Assembly: GCF_000429065.1 (NCBI RefSeq)
Contig: NZ_AUBD01000001.1
Span: forward strand, 1 to 64,000
DNA from: Silanimonas lenta DSM 16282
GTDB lineage: Bacteria; Pseudomonadota; Gammaproteobacteria; Xanthomonadales; Xanthomonadaceae
Length of the DNA: 64,000 nucleotides
Reading direction: 5' to 3'
The translations under genes and the position numbers were made by a program. Every line of letters starts with the position of its first letter. Within the stretch, counting starts at the first letter, position 1. Positions 40,870 to 48,115 of this stretch are shown here, piece after piece. A model generated the notes under the pieces. It was given only the letters and a program-made list of their open reading frames with translations. It did no database searches and was not told the DNA's origin.

Positions 40870-41769
40870 CGCGGGGGTTCCTCGCAAGGTGTTCGCCTTC
40901 CCGGTCGATCTCTGGCGCGGCGGGGAAGGCAAACGCCGCGGGGTGGCAAGCTGTCGGTCGAGTTCGGCGAGCACCGCAGGCAGCGTGGCCACGCCATCGG
41001 CCAGACCCGCATCGACGGCCTGCGGGCCGAAGAAGAGCGCGGCCTCGGTCGCGCGCACCGCGTCCTCGGACAGGCCGCGCATCGCCGCCACGTGCGCGAC
41101 GAAGAGGCCGTGGAGCCGGTCCACCTCGGCCTGCAGCGCCGCGCGCGCGGCGTCGTGAAGCGGCTCGTGCGGCGAGTAGTCGTTCTTGCGCGCGCCCGCG
41201 GTGATCGCGGTGTAGCGGTAGCCCTCCTGGGCGTCCTTGACCGACTGGTCGACGTGCAGCGCGATCACGCCGATCGAGCCCACGCCGCCGGTCTCGGTGA
41301 CGAAGAGCCGCTCGGCGGCGCAGCCGATGGCGTAGGCCGCGGAGAAGGCGGCGTCGTTGGCCACGGCCCAGACGGGCTTCACGGCTGCCGCCTCGCGCAC
41401 ACGGCGTGCGAGCTCGAAGCAGCCGCCGGTCTCGCCGCCGGGCGAGTCGATGTCGAGCACGATGCCGGCCACCAGAGGGTCGGCCAGTGCCGCCTCCAGC
41501 CGCGCGCCGATGTCGGCGTAGCTCATCAGCCCCGAGGCCGCCTCCAGCCCCAGCGTGCGCTTGACCAGGGTGCCGTGGATGGGGATCACGGCGATCGAAC
41601 CGTCCGGAAATGCCGGAGGGTTCGAAGCCTTCGGCCGCGGCGGCGCGAGTTCGACGTCCGGCGCGGCGAGATTCAGGCGGTCGGAGAGCACCGCGAGGAT
41701 CACGTCGAGCTTGGCGCGCTGGACGAGCAAGGGCGTGCCAAAGAGCCGGGAGGCGAGATGGGGCAGCAT
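40459..41769 (-). CDS. S49/SppA-like capsid protease with nested scaffold (lambda C/Nu3-like)
   Basis: Predicted 436 residues. The N-terminal two thirds is a SppA/S49 serine protease that matures the prohead: IAVIPIHGTLV, VLDIDSPGGETGGCFELAR and DAAFSAAYAIGCAAERLFVT (the AAYAIG block contains the expected nucleophile region), and GSIGVIALHVD. After about residue 300 comes a Pro/Thr-rich linker and a helical, charged C-terminus. An internal ATG (40869) with CGAGGAA upstream could express the last 136 residues alone, as Nu3 is expressed from lambda C. Confidence 0.9.
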   Translation of the reverse strand: MLPHLASRLFGTPLLVQRAKLDVILAVLSDRLNLAAPDVELAPPRPKASNPPAFPDGSIAVIPIHGTLVKRTLGLEAASGLMSYADIGARLEAALADPLVAGIVLDIDSPGGETGGCFELARRVREAAAVKPVWAVANDAAFSAAYAIGCAAERLFVTETGGVGSIGVIALHVDQSVKDAQEGYRYTAITAGARKNDYSPHEPLHDAARAALQAEVDRLHGLFVAHVAAMRGLSEDAVRATEAALFFGPQAVDAGLADGVATLPAVLAELDRQLATPRRLPSPPRQRSTGKANTLRGTPAMTDIPTHPPTTPPTHTPADASPDSTFEHTPEALGPDTVAALAAEARREVAQSAKVIAELCLIAGCPERAAEFIAAGRTEAEVRRALIEARAERSTESAVRSTHGPKDWAAPGADPAASPVVAAVKKLVRREPLATE

Positions 41770-41773
41770 CGGT

Positions 41774-41872
41774 TCAGTCCTGAAGTTCGGTGTCGGGCGC
41801 AGGTGTCGGCACCGGCGGCGTCGGTTGGTCGTGCCGCGGATCCGAGTCGAAGACCAGCCCGAGGTCGTCCGC
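41774..41872 (-). pseudogene. Orphan second copy of the portal C-terminal end
   Basis: Read leftward, this stretch encodes ADDLGLVFDSDPRHDQ, then PTPPVPTPAPDTELQD and a stop 4 bp before the protease ATG. The portal gene itself ends in nearly the same sequence (ADELGLVFDSDPRHDQ) about 130 bp upstream, but then runs into a different tail and stops at 41898. The orphan is out of frame with the portal gene. It looks like the original gene end displaced by an insertion or recombination. Confidence 0.75.
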
Positions 41873-41897
41873 TCGCGCGTTGTGGCTACGGCCGCCG

Positions 41898-43397
41898 CTA
41901 CGCGGCTTCACGTTCGCTCTCGCTCACGTGAGCCTGCGCCGCAATCGGCGCGGGGCCTTGGTCATGACGAGGGTCGGAGTCGAACACAAGCCCCAGTTCA
42001 TCGGCGCGCCGATTGTCCGCGGCGATCTCGCGGTCGATGTCCTCGGCGTCGTAGCCGTAGGCCGAGATCGCCTCCGAGCGGCTCATCAGTCCTGCGCGGA
42101 TCGCGAGCTTGAGCGCGTTGAACTCCTTGAGCGGATCGACCCACTGCCAGCCCTGCGGGATCCACTTGGCGGCCTGGTACGCGCGAGGGCGCCGCGCGTA
42201 GCCGGGCAGGCTCAGCGCCCCTTCGAGCACGGCCTGTTCCATCCAGGCCCGCCACACCGGGCGACACAGCTGGTGCACGATCACCCCGTGCTGGATGGCC
42301 TCGCAGCGGCGGCGAAACTCCAGCAGCCCCGCGCGGATGCTGGAGTAGTTCACCTGGGTGAGATCACCGGTGAGCATCTCGTAGGTGATGCCCATGGCGG
42401 CGGCCACCGCCCGGAACTGCTGGCGCATGAACTCGCCGTAGCTCGCGCCCACGTCGGCCGGCGCCGAGAACTTGATGTCCTCGCCGGGCTCCAGGATCTG
42501 CAAGGTGCCGGGTTCCAGCCCCGCGAGCGCCGCGCCCTGGGCGTCCGGCAGCCCTTCGCCCATCAGGGTGTCCTCGGGGGCGAGCCGCGTGATGAAGCCG
42601 GCGAACATCGCCGCGGTCTTCTTGCGCACCAGTTCCGCGTCGTCGTACTGGTCGAGCTCGTGCAGCTTCACCAGCGCCCGCGCGAGCCACGGCTCGCCGC
42701 GGATCTGCCCCGGGCGCAGCGGGCGGAACAGGTGGATGACCTCGGATGCACCCACGCGCACGGTGTCGAGACCTCCCGCGGAGGCGCCCGTGCCCGACAT
42801 CGGCGCCAGATTCCCGTCGCCCGGGTGCGAGCGGTGCAGGTGGTAGGCCACGCGCCGACCGAGCCGGTCGAACTCGATGCCGGCACGGATGACGTGGCCC
42901 GAGGGCAGGTCCCGGTTCAGGGTGGTCGGCAGGTGCTCGGGCTCCAGCACCTGCAGCTGCAGACCCACCGGCAGACCGTCCTCGGGACGGCGCCAGCGCA
43001 GGCGCACCAGCGCCTCGCCGCCTTCGAGCATCGCGCGGCAGGCGAGCGCCTGCAGGCCGTAGAAGTCGGTGAGTCCTGCGGCGTCGGCCTCCTCCACCCA
43101 GTCCCACCACAGCGCGTGGATGGCCTCGCGCACGGCCGCATCAGTCACCATGCTCTGCGGCTTGATGCCGGTGCCGATGGCGTTGGCCACGAACGCCTCG
43201 ATGCCCGCGGCCGCCCAGGCGTTGCGCCGGGCGAGATCGCGGCTCTTGGCGCGCAGCTCGCCCTGGGTGGAGGCGAGCGCCGCGACCGCCCCGGGGTTGC
43301 CGACCTGCCAGGCCACGGCCCTGCGGCCGCTGCCCACGCCGTCGTAGGTGGGGCTCGCGCCGAGCAGCCGGCGCTTGAGGGTGTGCAGCCAACCCAT
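41898..43397 (-). CDS. Phage portal protein (lambda B family)
   Basis: Predicted 499 residues. Forms the dodecameric ring through which DNA enters and leaves the head. Family blocks: LARRNAWAAAGIEAFVANAI, GTGIKPQSMV, LRWRRPEDGLPVGLQLQVLE, IRAGIEFDRLGRRVAYHLHR, GQIRGEPWLARALVKLHELD and ITYEMLTGDLTQVNYSSIRA. The start at 43397 overlaps the W-like stop (TGATG). The last residues (AAQAHVSESEREAA) come from a palindrome-rich insert, and the ancestral end survives as a separate fragment downstream. Confidence 0.94.
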   Translation of the reverse strand: MGWLHTLKRRLLGASPTYDGVGSGRRAVAWQVGNPGAVAALASTQGELRAKSRDLARRNAWAAAGIEAFVANAIGTGIKPQSMVTDAAVREAIHALWWDWVEEADAAGLTDFYGLQALACRAMLEGGEALVRLRWRRPEDGLPVGLQLQVLEPEHLPTTLNRDLPSGHVIRAGIEFDRLGRRVAYHLHRSHPGDGNLAPMSGTGASAGGLDTVRVGASEVIHLFRPLRPGQIRGEPWLARALVKLHELDQYDDAELVRKKTAAMFAGFITRLAPEDTLMGEGLPDAQGAALAGLEPGTLQILEPGEDIKFSAPADVGASYGEFMRQQFRAVAAAMGITYEMLTGDLTQVNYSSIRAGLLEFRRRCEAIQHGVIVHQLCRPVWRAWMEQAVLEGALSLPGYARRPRAYQAAKWIPQGWQWVDPLKEFNALKLAIRAGLMSRSEAISAYGYDAEDIDREIAADNRRADELGLVFDSDPRHDQGPAPIAAQAHVSESEREAA

Positions 43398-43618
43398 CAC
43401 GTCCCCTTGGTCGTGTGAAGGCGGATCTGCCGTGGAACGCCCGGCCACAGTCCGGTGTCCACGGCCTGCTCGAAGAGGTCACGTTTGACCGCCGCAATGG
43501 CGGCCTGGAGTTCATCGACGCTGCGGTACTCGACGGTCTTGTCGCCGAAGGTCACGCGCTTCTCGCCCTTGGCGAGCGCGGTTTGCAGGGCCTCGAGGTC
43601 GGCTTGGGTGTAGGCCAT
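43397..43618 (-). CDS. Head-tail connector protein (lambda W-like)
   Basis: Predicted 73 residues. gpW family: YTQADLEALQTALAKGEKRV, TFGDKTVEYRSVDELQAAIA and AVKRDLFEQAV match the two-helix and hairpin fold that plugs the portal and stabilises packaged DNA. Encoded directly before the portal gene with overlapping stop and start. Confidence 0.92.
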   Translation of the reverse strand: MAYTQADLEALQTALAKGEKRVTFGDKTVEYRSVDELQAAIAAVKRDLFEQAVDTGLWPGVPRQIRLHTTKGT

Positions 43619-44010
43619 CAGCGGTAGACCACGAGGTCGATCTCGGGGGAGTCGGCGAAGGACGCCGCGGTGGTCGCGCAGCCCACATCGACGTGCATCG
43701 GCGCCTTCTCGTCGGCGGTCGCACGTACGATCAGCAGCCGCTGCGTGCCGCTGTTGGTGCTGCTGCGGGCCACGCCCACCCAGGCATAGTTCGCGTCCGG
43801 CAGCGGGCTGGCGAAGTGCACGCGGTAGCGCCCTGCGGCCAGCCGCGTGACCGAAGCGACGTTGTGCGCAGCACGCACGACGACCTGGTTGCCGACATAG
43901 CCGAAACACACCCAGGCCCGCGCCAGCCCCGGGTGGCCGGCATCGACCTTGGACTTGACCTCCCGCCCGATGCGGCCGACCAAGACGCCGATGCGCGAGA
44001 CCAGGCTCAT
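43618..44010 (-). CDS. Hypothetical phage structural protein
   Basis: Predicted 130 residues. Starts MSLVSRIGVLVGRIGREVKS, similar to the start of the next gene upstream (MSLATRIESLVLRVAQEFND), suggesting that a common attachment segment is used by both. The rest is beta-rich (WVCFGYVGNQVVVRAAHNVA, GRYRVHFASPLPDANYAWVG) and resembles distal fibre domains. Found between terminase and the W-like gene, an unexpected place for a fibre protein. Function unknown. Confidence 0.75.
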   Translation of the reverse strand: MSLVSRIGVLVGRIGREVKSKVDAGHPGLARAWVCFGYVGNQVVVRAAHNVASVTRLAAGRYRVHFASPLPDANYAWVGVARSSTNSGTQRLLIVRATADEKAPMHVDVGCATTAASFADSPEIDLVVYR

Positions 44011-44501
44011 CAGACCAGCGCCCCTTCGAAGATCGCAACGAAGTCGGTGTCGGTGTCGCCCACCTCAGCCGCGGCCACGGCACCGATGTTGCTGCGCGCC
44101 TGGGCCTGCTCGGCAGCCGTCAGGGTCTGCGCCGCGTCGAAGCGCACGCGGTGGTTCACCGCAGTGAGCAAGGCGTCCAGGCCGCTGGTGCCGTCCTGCA
44201 GCAACTGCTGGATCTCCAGCAGCGTGTCGTAGGCGGCATCGGCCCCGCCCAGGATCTCGGCCTTGAGCGTGTCGAGCAGCGTGACGATCTTGCTCGACGA
44301 GTAGGTGCTGGTGGTGGCGACCTGGGCGTCGTCGATCGCTCCCGAGGCCACCACCGCGGCCTTCAGCTCGTTGATGGCCGCCACCAGGCTCGACTTGTCG
44401 GTGGTGGTGAGGTTGGCGAGATTCCCGGCCTTCGCGCGGACGTCGTTGAACTCCTGCGCGACGCGGAGGACGAGGCTCTCGATGCGGGTGGCCAGGGACA
44501 T
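44010..44501 (-). CDS. Fibre- or neck-like phage protein
   Basis: Predicted 163 residues. A helical N-terminus with the MSL..RI..LV.R pattern, then NLTTTDKSSLVAAINELKAA (a motif common in phage tail fibres and neck proteins), TYSSSKIVTLLDTLKAEILG and AYDTLLEIQQLLQDGTSGLD, typical coiled-coil fibre segments, and a TLTAAEQAQARSNIGA block also frequent in fibres. With the next gene it may form a two-part head-fibre or neck-appendage protein. Inference from motifs. Confidence 0.78.
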   Translation of the reverse strand: MSLATRIESLVLRVAQEFNDVRAKAGNLANLTTTDKSSLVAAINELKAAVVASGAIDDAQVATTSTYSSSKIVTLLDTLKAEILGGADAAYDTLLEIQQLLQDGTSGLDALLTAVNHRVRFDAAQTLTAAEQAQARSNIGAVAAAEVGDTDTDFVAIFEGALV

Positions 44502-44537
44502 GGGTTCTCCTTCGGGGTTCGGGACGGCCGGCGGGGA

Positions 44538-46496
44538 TCAGCGCAGCCAGGGGCTGCGGATGACACGCCGGCCGGGGTGGCGGGTTGCAGAAACCTTGAT
44601 GCCACCTCGATGGGTGGCCTCGGGAGGTCGTTCGATGGGCATTTCGTTCGACGGCATGGACTCGCCAGGCGGTGGCAGCCCCAGTTGCCGCTCCAGTTCG
44701 CGCCAGTGGCGTTCCTCGAAACGATCCAGCCCCGCGGCACTGGCCGCGGCGCGGGCGTAGACGTAGCAGTCGAGGGCCTCGTTGCGCTCGCGCATCTTCT
44801 GCCACTCGCGCACCGCAAAGCCGTGGCGATCACGCCGGGTGACGAGCTGCTCGGCGCACAGTTGCTGCAGGAACTCGGCGTCGATCTTCGGCAGGTGCAC
44901 GTAGCCGGCGGGGTAGACCGCGGCGGTGCCGTCCTCGGCCACATCGGGGGCGAGGCGCAGGTGGTCGTAGAGCTCGCGCTTGGCGATGCCAACAGCCACC
45001 GAGTACACCTTAACGCCACGGCGCAGCCGCTTGCCGCCCTGAGTCACGTCCACCGCGGTGGGGGTGCCGATCAGCGCCGCGCCTTTGGCCGCGCCCTTGA
45101 CCGCCATCACCCGGCCGTCATGCACCCGGCGCACGAAGGCGTAGGCCTCCTGCGTCGCAAAGCCCGTGTCCACCGCCAGGCGGGCCAGCGGCAGCGGCGC
45201 GCCGCTCTCGTGCGTCCAGGTCTCGGCGAGCAGGTCGGCCAGCCGCTGCCAGACCGCTTCGCGCGCCGTGTCCCCCATCAGCACCCGGTGCTCGACGAGC
45301 CAACACGTCTTGCCGCGCCCGAAGGCCCACACCGACACCTCGATGCGGTCCTTCTGCACGTCGGCGCCGGCGGTGAGCAAGAGCCCTCCGGCGGGGACGG
45401 TGCCGATCGGGTACTCCTCGCGCCGCTCCAGCAGGCGCTGCCAGTCCGGCGCCTCGCCCTCCTCGACCCAGGTCTCGCCGAGCTCGTTGTTCTTGAAGGT
45501 CTTGATCATCGCCACCGACCGGCCTTCGGCGCGGGTGGCCTTCTCCCAGGACTCCGCGATCTCGCGCCAGCGGCGCCAGGGGCTGTAGAGCGAGGACAGG
45601 TGGAAGCCCGCGGTGCGGCTCTCGGCCTGCGCCTGCCACTGGCCGAGTTCGAGCATGCGCGGCTTGTGGTGCTCGGCGATGGGCTCCTCGCAGGCCTCGC
45701 ACACGTAGGCCGCCGTCTCCGGCCGCCCGGGCTCCCAACGCAGCTGCTCGAAGCGCAGCCACTGGCGGTGCGCGCAATGCGGGCAGGGCACGAAGTAGCG
45801 GCGCTGATCGGACGCCTCGTACTCGCGCTCGATGATCGAGGCCCCGGCGATGGTCGGGGTGGAGACCAGCAGGATCTTGCGCCGGGCAAAGGTGCGGGTC
45901 CGAGCTTCGGCCAAGTGGATCGCATCGCCTTCGCCATCGACGTCCAGCGGATAGGCGTCCACCTCGTCCAGGAAGAGATAGCGCACCGGCATCGAGCGCA
46001 GGCCCACGGCCGAGTTGGCCCCGGTCATCACCAGCACCCCGCCGCGAAACTCCTTCATCAGTACGGTGTTGCCCGAGTCGCGGCTTCGCGCCGGCGCGAT
46101 GATCTCGCGCAGCACCGGCGACTCCTCGACCAAGGGGTCGATGCGGTGCTTGGAGTTGCGCTGCGCCATCTCGGTGGTGGGCCAGACGATCATCATCGGC
46201 CCTGGCGCGTGGTGGATCGCGTAGCCGACCCAGTTCAGGCCGAGTTCCGTGCCACCCACCTGGGCGCCCTTCATGAACACCACCCGCTCGATGGGCGAGG
46301 TGGGCGAGAGGCAGTCCATGATCTCGCGCAGGTACGGCGTGCGCGCGGTGCGCCAGCGCCCCGGCTCGGCCGACTCCTTGGTCGAGAGCATCCGGTAGCG
46401 ATCCGCCCACGCGGAGACGGTCAGCAGCGGGTCGGGCGTGAGCCCCTCCCGCCAGGCGCGCTCGATCTCGGCCGCGCCCTCGTAGTCGTCCCTCAT
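44538..46496 (-). CDS. Terminase large subunit (lambda A / GpA family)
   Basis: Predicted 652 residues; ATG overlaps the small-subunit stop (ATGA). Motor and nuclease for DNA packaging. Walker A variant KGAQVGGTE (76-84), Walker B LFLDEVD (about 171-177) and coupling motif LVSTPTIAG. A zinc-binding knot CPHCAHRQW...CEACEE (about 218-255) and nuclease-domain blocks LTAGADVQKDRIEVSVWAFG (Asp) and LAVDTGFATQEAYAFVRRVH are present. The length matches lambda A (641 aa). This implies cos-type packaging. Confidence 0.95.
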   Translation of the reverse strand: MRDDYEGAAEIERAWREGLTPDPLLTVSAWADRYRMLSTKESAEPGRWRTARTPYLREIMDCLSPTSPIERVVFMKGAQVGGTELGLNWVGYAIHHAPGPMMIVWPTTEMAQRNSKHRIDPLVEESPVLREIIAPARSRDSGNTVLMKEFRGGVLVMTGANSAVGLRSMPVRYLFLDEVDAYPLDVDGEGDAIHLAEARTRTFARRKILLVSTPTIAGASIIEREYEASDQRRYFVPCPHCAHRQWLRFEQLRWEPGRPETAAYVCEACEEPIAEHHKPRMLELGQWQAQAESRTAGFHLSSLYSPWRRWREIAESWEKATRAEGRSVAMIKTFKNNELGETWVEEGEAPDWQRLLERREEYPIGTVPAGGLLLTAGADVQKDRIEVSVWAFGRGKTCWLVEHRVLMGDTAREAVWQRLADLLAETWTHESGAPLPLARLAVDTGFATQEAYAFVRRVHDGRVMAVKGAAKGAALIGTPTAVDVTQGGKRLRRGVKVYSVAVGIAKRELYDHLRLAPDVAEDGTAAVYPAGYVHLPKIDAEFLQQLCAEQLVTRRDRHGFAVREWQKMRERNEALDCYVYARAAASAAGLDRFEERHWRELERQLGLPPPGESMPSNEMPIERPPEATHRGGIKVSATRHPGRRVIRSPWLR

Positions 46497-47029
46497 GCGT
46501 CGATCCTCGGGGCGATCTCGCCGAGTTCGGCCAGGTGCTCGCGTACCGCGGCGTCGAGCGCCACGTGCAGCGCGTGCTCGTCGAGGCCGAACCGGGCGGC
46601 CAGCATCGGCGCGGCGCGACCCGGCCAGTTCAGCCACGCATCGCGCTCGGCGCGCGCGAGCTTGAAGACGTGGGCGATCGCCCGCGCCCGGTCGACCAGT
46701 TCGTCCTTCTTCTCGGCCAGCTCCACCTGTCGGATCTTGGCCTTGAGCACCTCGTTGACGGTGCGCGCCTGCAGCAAGGTGGCGCCGCCCGTGCCCAGCC
46801 CCGCGGGCAGGCTCGCGCCACCCTCCTCGGGCGCGCGGGCGCGGGGCGAGGCCTTCGGGGGGACGGCGGTGCGCGGATGGACGGTGTTCTTCGCCCACTG
46901 CGCATCGGCCTGCTCGGGGTCGATGGTGCCGTCGGGCAGGGGCGTGATGCGCCCGGTGTCGATCGCCTTCTTGACCGCCACGTGGGACACGCCCCGGTGA
47001 CGCGCGTAGGCGCGGATCGAAAGGCCCAT
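46493..47029 (-). CDS. Terminase small subunit (Nu1-like)
   Basis: Predicted 178 residues. The N-terminal winged helix (SIRAYARHRGVSHVAVKKAI) should recognise the packaging site, followed by a Pro/Ala linker and helical ARTVNEVLKAKIRQVELAEK, which promotes large-subunit binding. Matches Nu1-like proteins. It is the first gene of the leftward structural operon; a cos site is expected upstream, at about 47030-47118, but was not identified. Confidence 0.88.
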   Translation of the reverse strand: MGLSIRAYARHRGVSHVAVKKAIDTGRITPLPDGTIDPEQADAQWAKNTVHPRTAVPPKASPRARAPEEGGASLPAGLGTGGATLLQARTVNEVLKAKIRQVELAEKKDELVDRARAIAHVFKLARAERDAWLNWPGRAAPMLAARFGLDEHALHVALDAAVREHLAELGEIAPRIDA

Positions 47030-47056
47030 GCGGATTCAGATTTCTTGCAAAGGAGG

Positions 47057-47086
47057 CTTGGCTTCTTTCCGGAACAGCGCGTTCAT
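47057..47086 (+). promoter_or_regulatory. Shared upstream element, copy 2
   Basis: CTTGGCTTC (47057-47065), 8 bp, then ACAGCGCGTTCAT (47074-47086), 32 bp before the ATG at 47119. In this copy and copy 3, TCACCCGACC follows within the next 15 bp. Confidence 0.65.
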
Positions 47087-47118
47087 CACCTCACCCGACC
47101 ACTCCCTCGGAAGGACGA

Positions 47119-47388
47119 ATGATGAACACCGCCGCCCCCGACCTTCTCGCCACCAAGCTCGCCGAGGCCGCCCTGACCGTGCTGGTCCGCACCTGCCGCC
47201 AGGAGGTGGCCGCCGCGAGCCGCGACGACCTGGAGGCCGCCTGCGCCGCGATGCGAGCCCAGGCGCGCCCCGTGATCGACCGCTTGCTCGACGACGCCCG
47301 CGCCGCGCCCTGGGTGGCCGAGGCCGCCTTCCACGCCGCCGCGCTCGAACTCGCGCGGGCCGGGATTGCCGTGTTGCGCCCGCGCTGA
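47119..47388 (+). CDS. Small hypothetical protein on the opposite strand to phage genes
   Basis: Predicted 89 residues with GGAAGGA at 47109-47115. A helical, Ala/Arg-rich protein (LLATKLAEAALTVLVRTCRQ, VIDRLLDDARAAPWVAEAAF) without a recognised domain. It runs against the packaging and structural genes and carries its own copy of the shared upstream element, so it is probably expressed independently, perhaps in the lysogen. Function unknown. Confidence 0.7.
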   Translation: MMNTAAPDLLATKLAEAALTVLVRTCRQEVAAASRDDLEAACAAMRAQARPVIDRLLDDARAAPWVAEAAFHAAALELARAGIAVLRPR

Positions 47389-47412
47389 ATCGGACAAGCC
47401 CAGCAGAAAGCG

Positions 47413-47442
47413 CTTGGCTTCACCCGCGAACAGCGCGTTCAT
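47413..47442 (+). promoter_or_regulatory. Shared upstream element, copy 3
   Basis: CTTGGCTTC (47413-47421), 8 bp, then ACAGCGCGTTCAT (47430-47442), 36 bp before the ATG at 47479. Identical in both half-sites and spacing to the copies at 3594 and 47057. Confidence 0.65.
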
Positions 47443-47478
47443 CCCATCACCCGACCCACCACCGCGAAGGAGCAGCAC

Positions 47479-48060
47479 ATGAGCACCACCCCACTGACCC
47501 CGGCCCAGCACGCGATCCTGGCCTACGCCCTCGAACACACCGGCGGCAGGATCGAATGGTTCCCCGACCACATCAAAGGCGGCGCGCGCCAGAAGGTGCT
47601 GGCAGGCCTCGCCAACCGCGCCCTGATCGTCCGCCAAGGAGACGGCTGGGTCGTCGCCGACGAGGGTTTTGAGGCGATGAACCGCCCCCGTCCCACCGCC
47701 GAACCCGCGCCGCCGGAGGCGGACCCCGAGATCGAGGCGGCGGTGACGGCCGCCGAAGCCGGGTGGTCCCAGGACAAGGCTGCGCGCACGCGCCCGCGCA
47801 CCCGCGAAAACGAGCGCAGCGAAGTTTCGCGAGGCGAAGCCGAGAGGGTGCGCAGCACCCGGCAGAACAGCAAGCAGGCCCGGGTCATCGCGATGCTGCG
47901 CCGCCCAGAGGGCGCCACCGTTCGCCAGATCGTCGAGGCCACCGGCTGGCAGCCGCACACGGTGCGCGGCACCTTGGTCGGGGCGCTGAAGAAGAAGCTG
48001 GGCCTGACCATCGTCTCCGAGAAGGTACCGAGCGGCGAGCGCATCTACCGGCTCGCCTGA
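47479..48060 (+). CDS. DUF3489 domain protein
   Basis: Predicted 193 residues with GAAGGAG upstream. The C-terminus is DUF3489 (NSKQARVIAMLRRPEGATVR, then QIVEATGWQPHTVRGTLVGA), a winged-helix domain. The N-terminal 80 residues contain another helical unit (TPAQHAILAYALEHTGGRIE). The middle includes a stretch read from palindromic DNA (ENERSEVSRGEAERVRS), likely an inserted repeat. DUF3489 genes often accompany DUF2924 and serine recombinase genes; here the partners lie 43 kb away but share the upstream element. A hairpin ends the gene. Confidence 0.88.
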   Translation: MSTTPLTPAQHAILAYALEHTGGRIEWFPDHIKGGARQKVLAGLANRALIVRQGDGWVVADEGFEAMNRPRPTAEPAPPEADPEIEAAVTAAEAGWSQDKAARTRPRTRENERSEVSRGEAERVRSTRQNSKQARVIAMLRRPEGATVRQIVEATGWQPHTVRGTLVGALKKKLGLTIVSEKVPSGERIYRLA

Positions 48061-48076
48061 GTCGCGATGGGGCAGC

Positions 48077-48094
48077 GCATCCCGCACGGGATGC
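48077..48094. terminator. Hairpin between converging DUF3489 and methyltransferase genes
   Basis: A perfect 7-bp stem (GCATCCC/GGGATGC) with a 4-base loop, located in the 55-bp gap where a rightward and a leftward gene converge. There is no T-tract on either side, so termination is only plausible. Confidence 0.4.
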
Positions 48095-48115
48095 CGTAGC
48101 TGACGGCTTCGTGAT

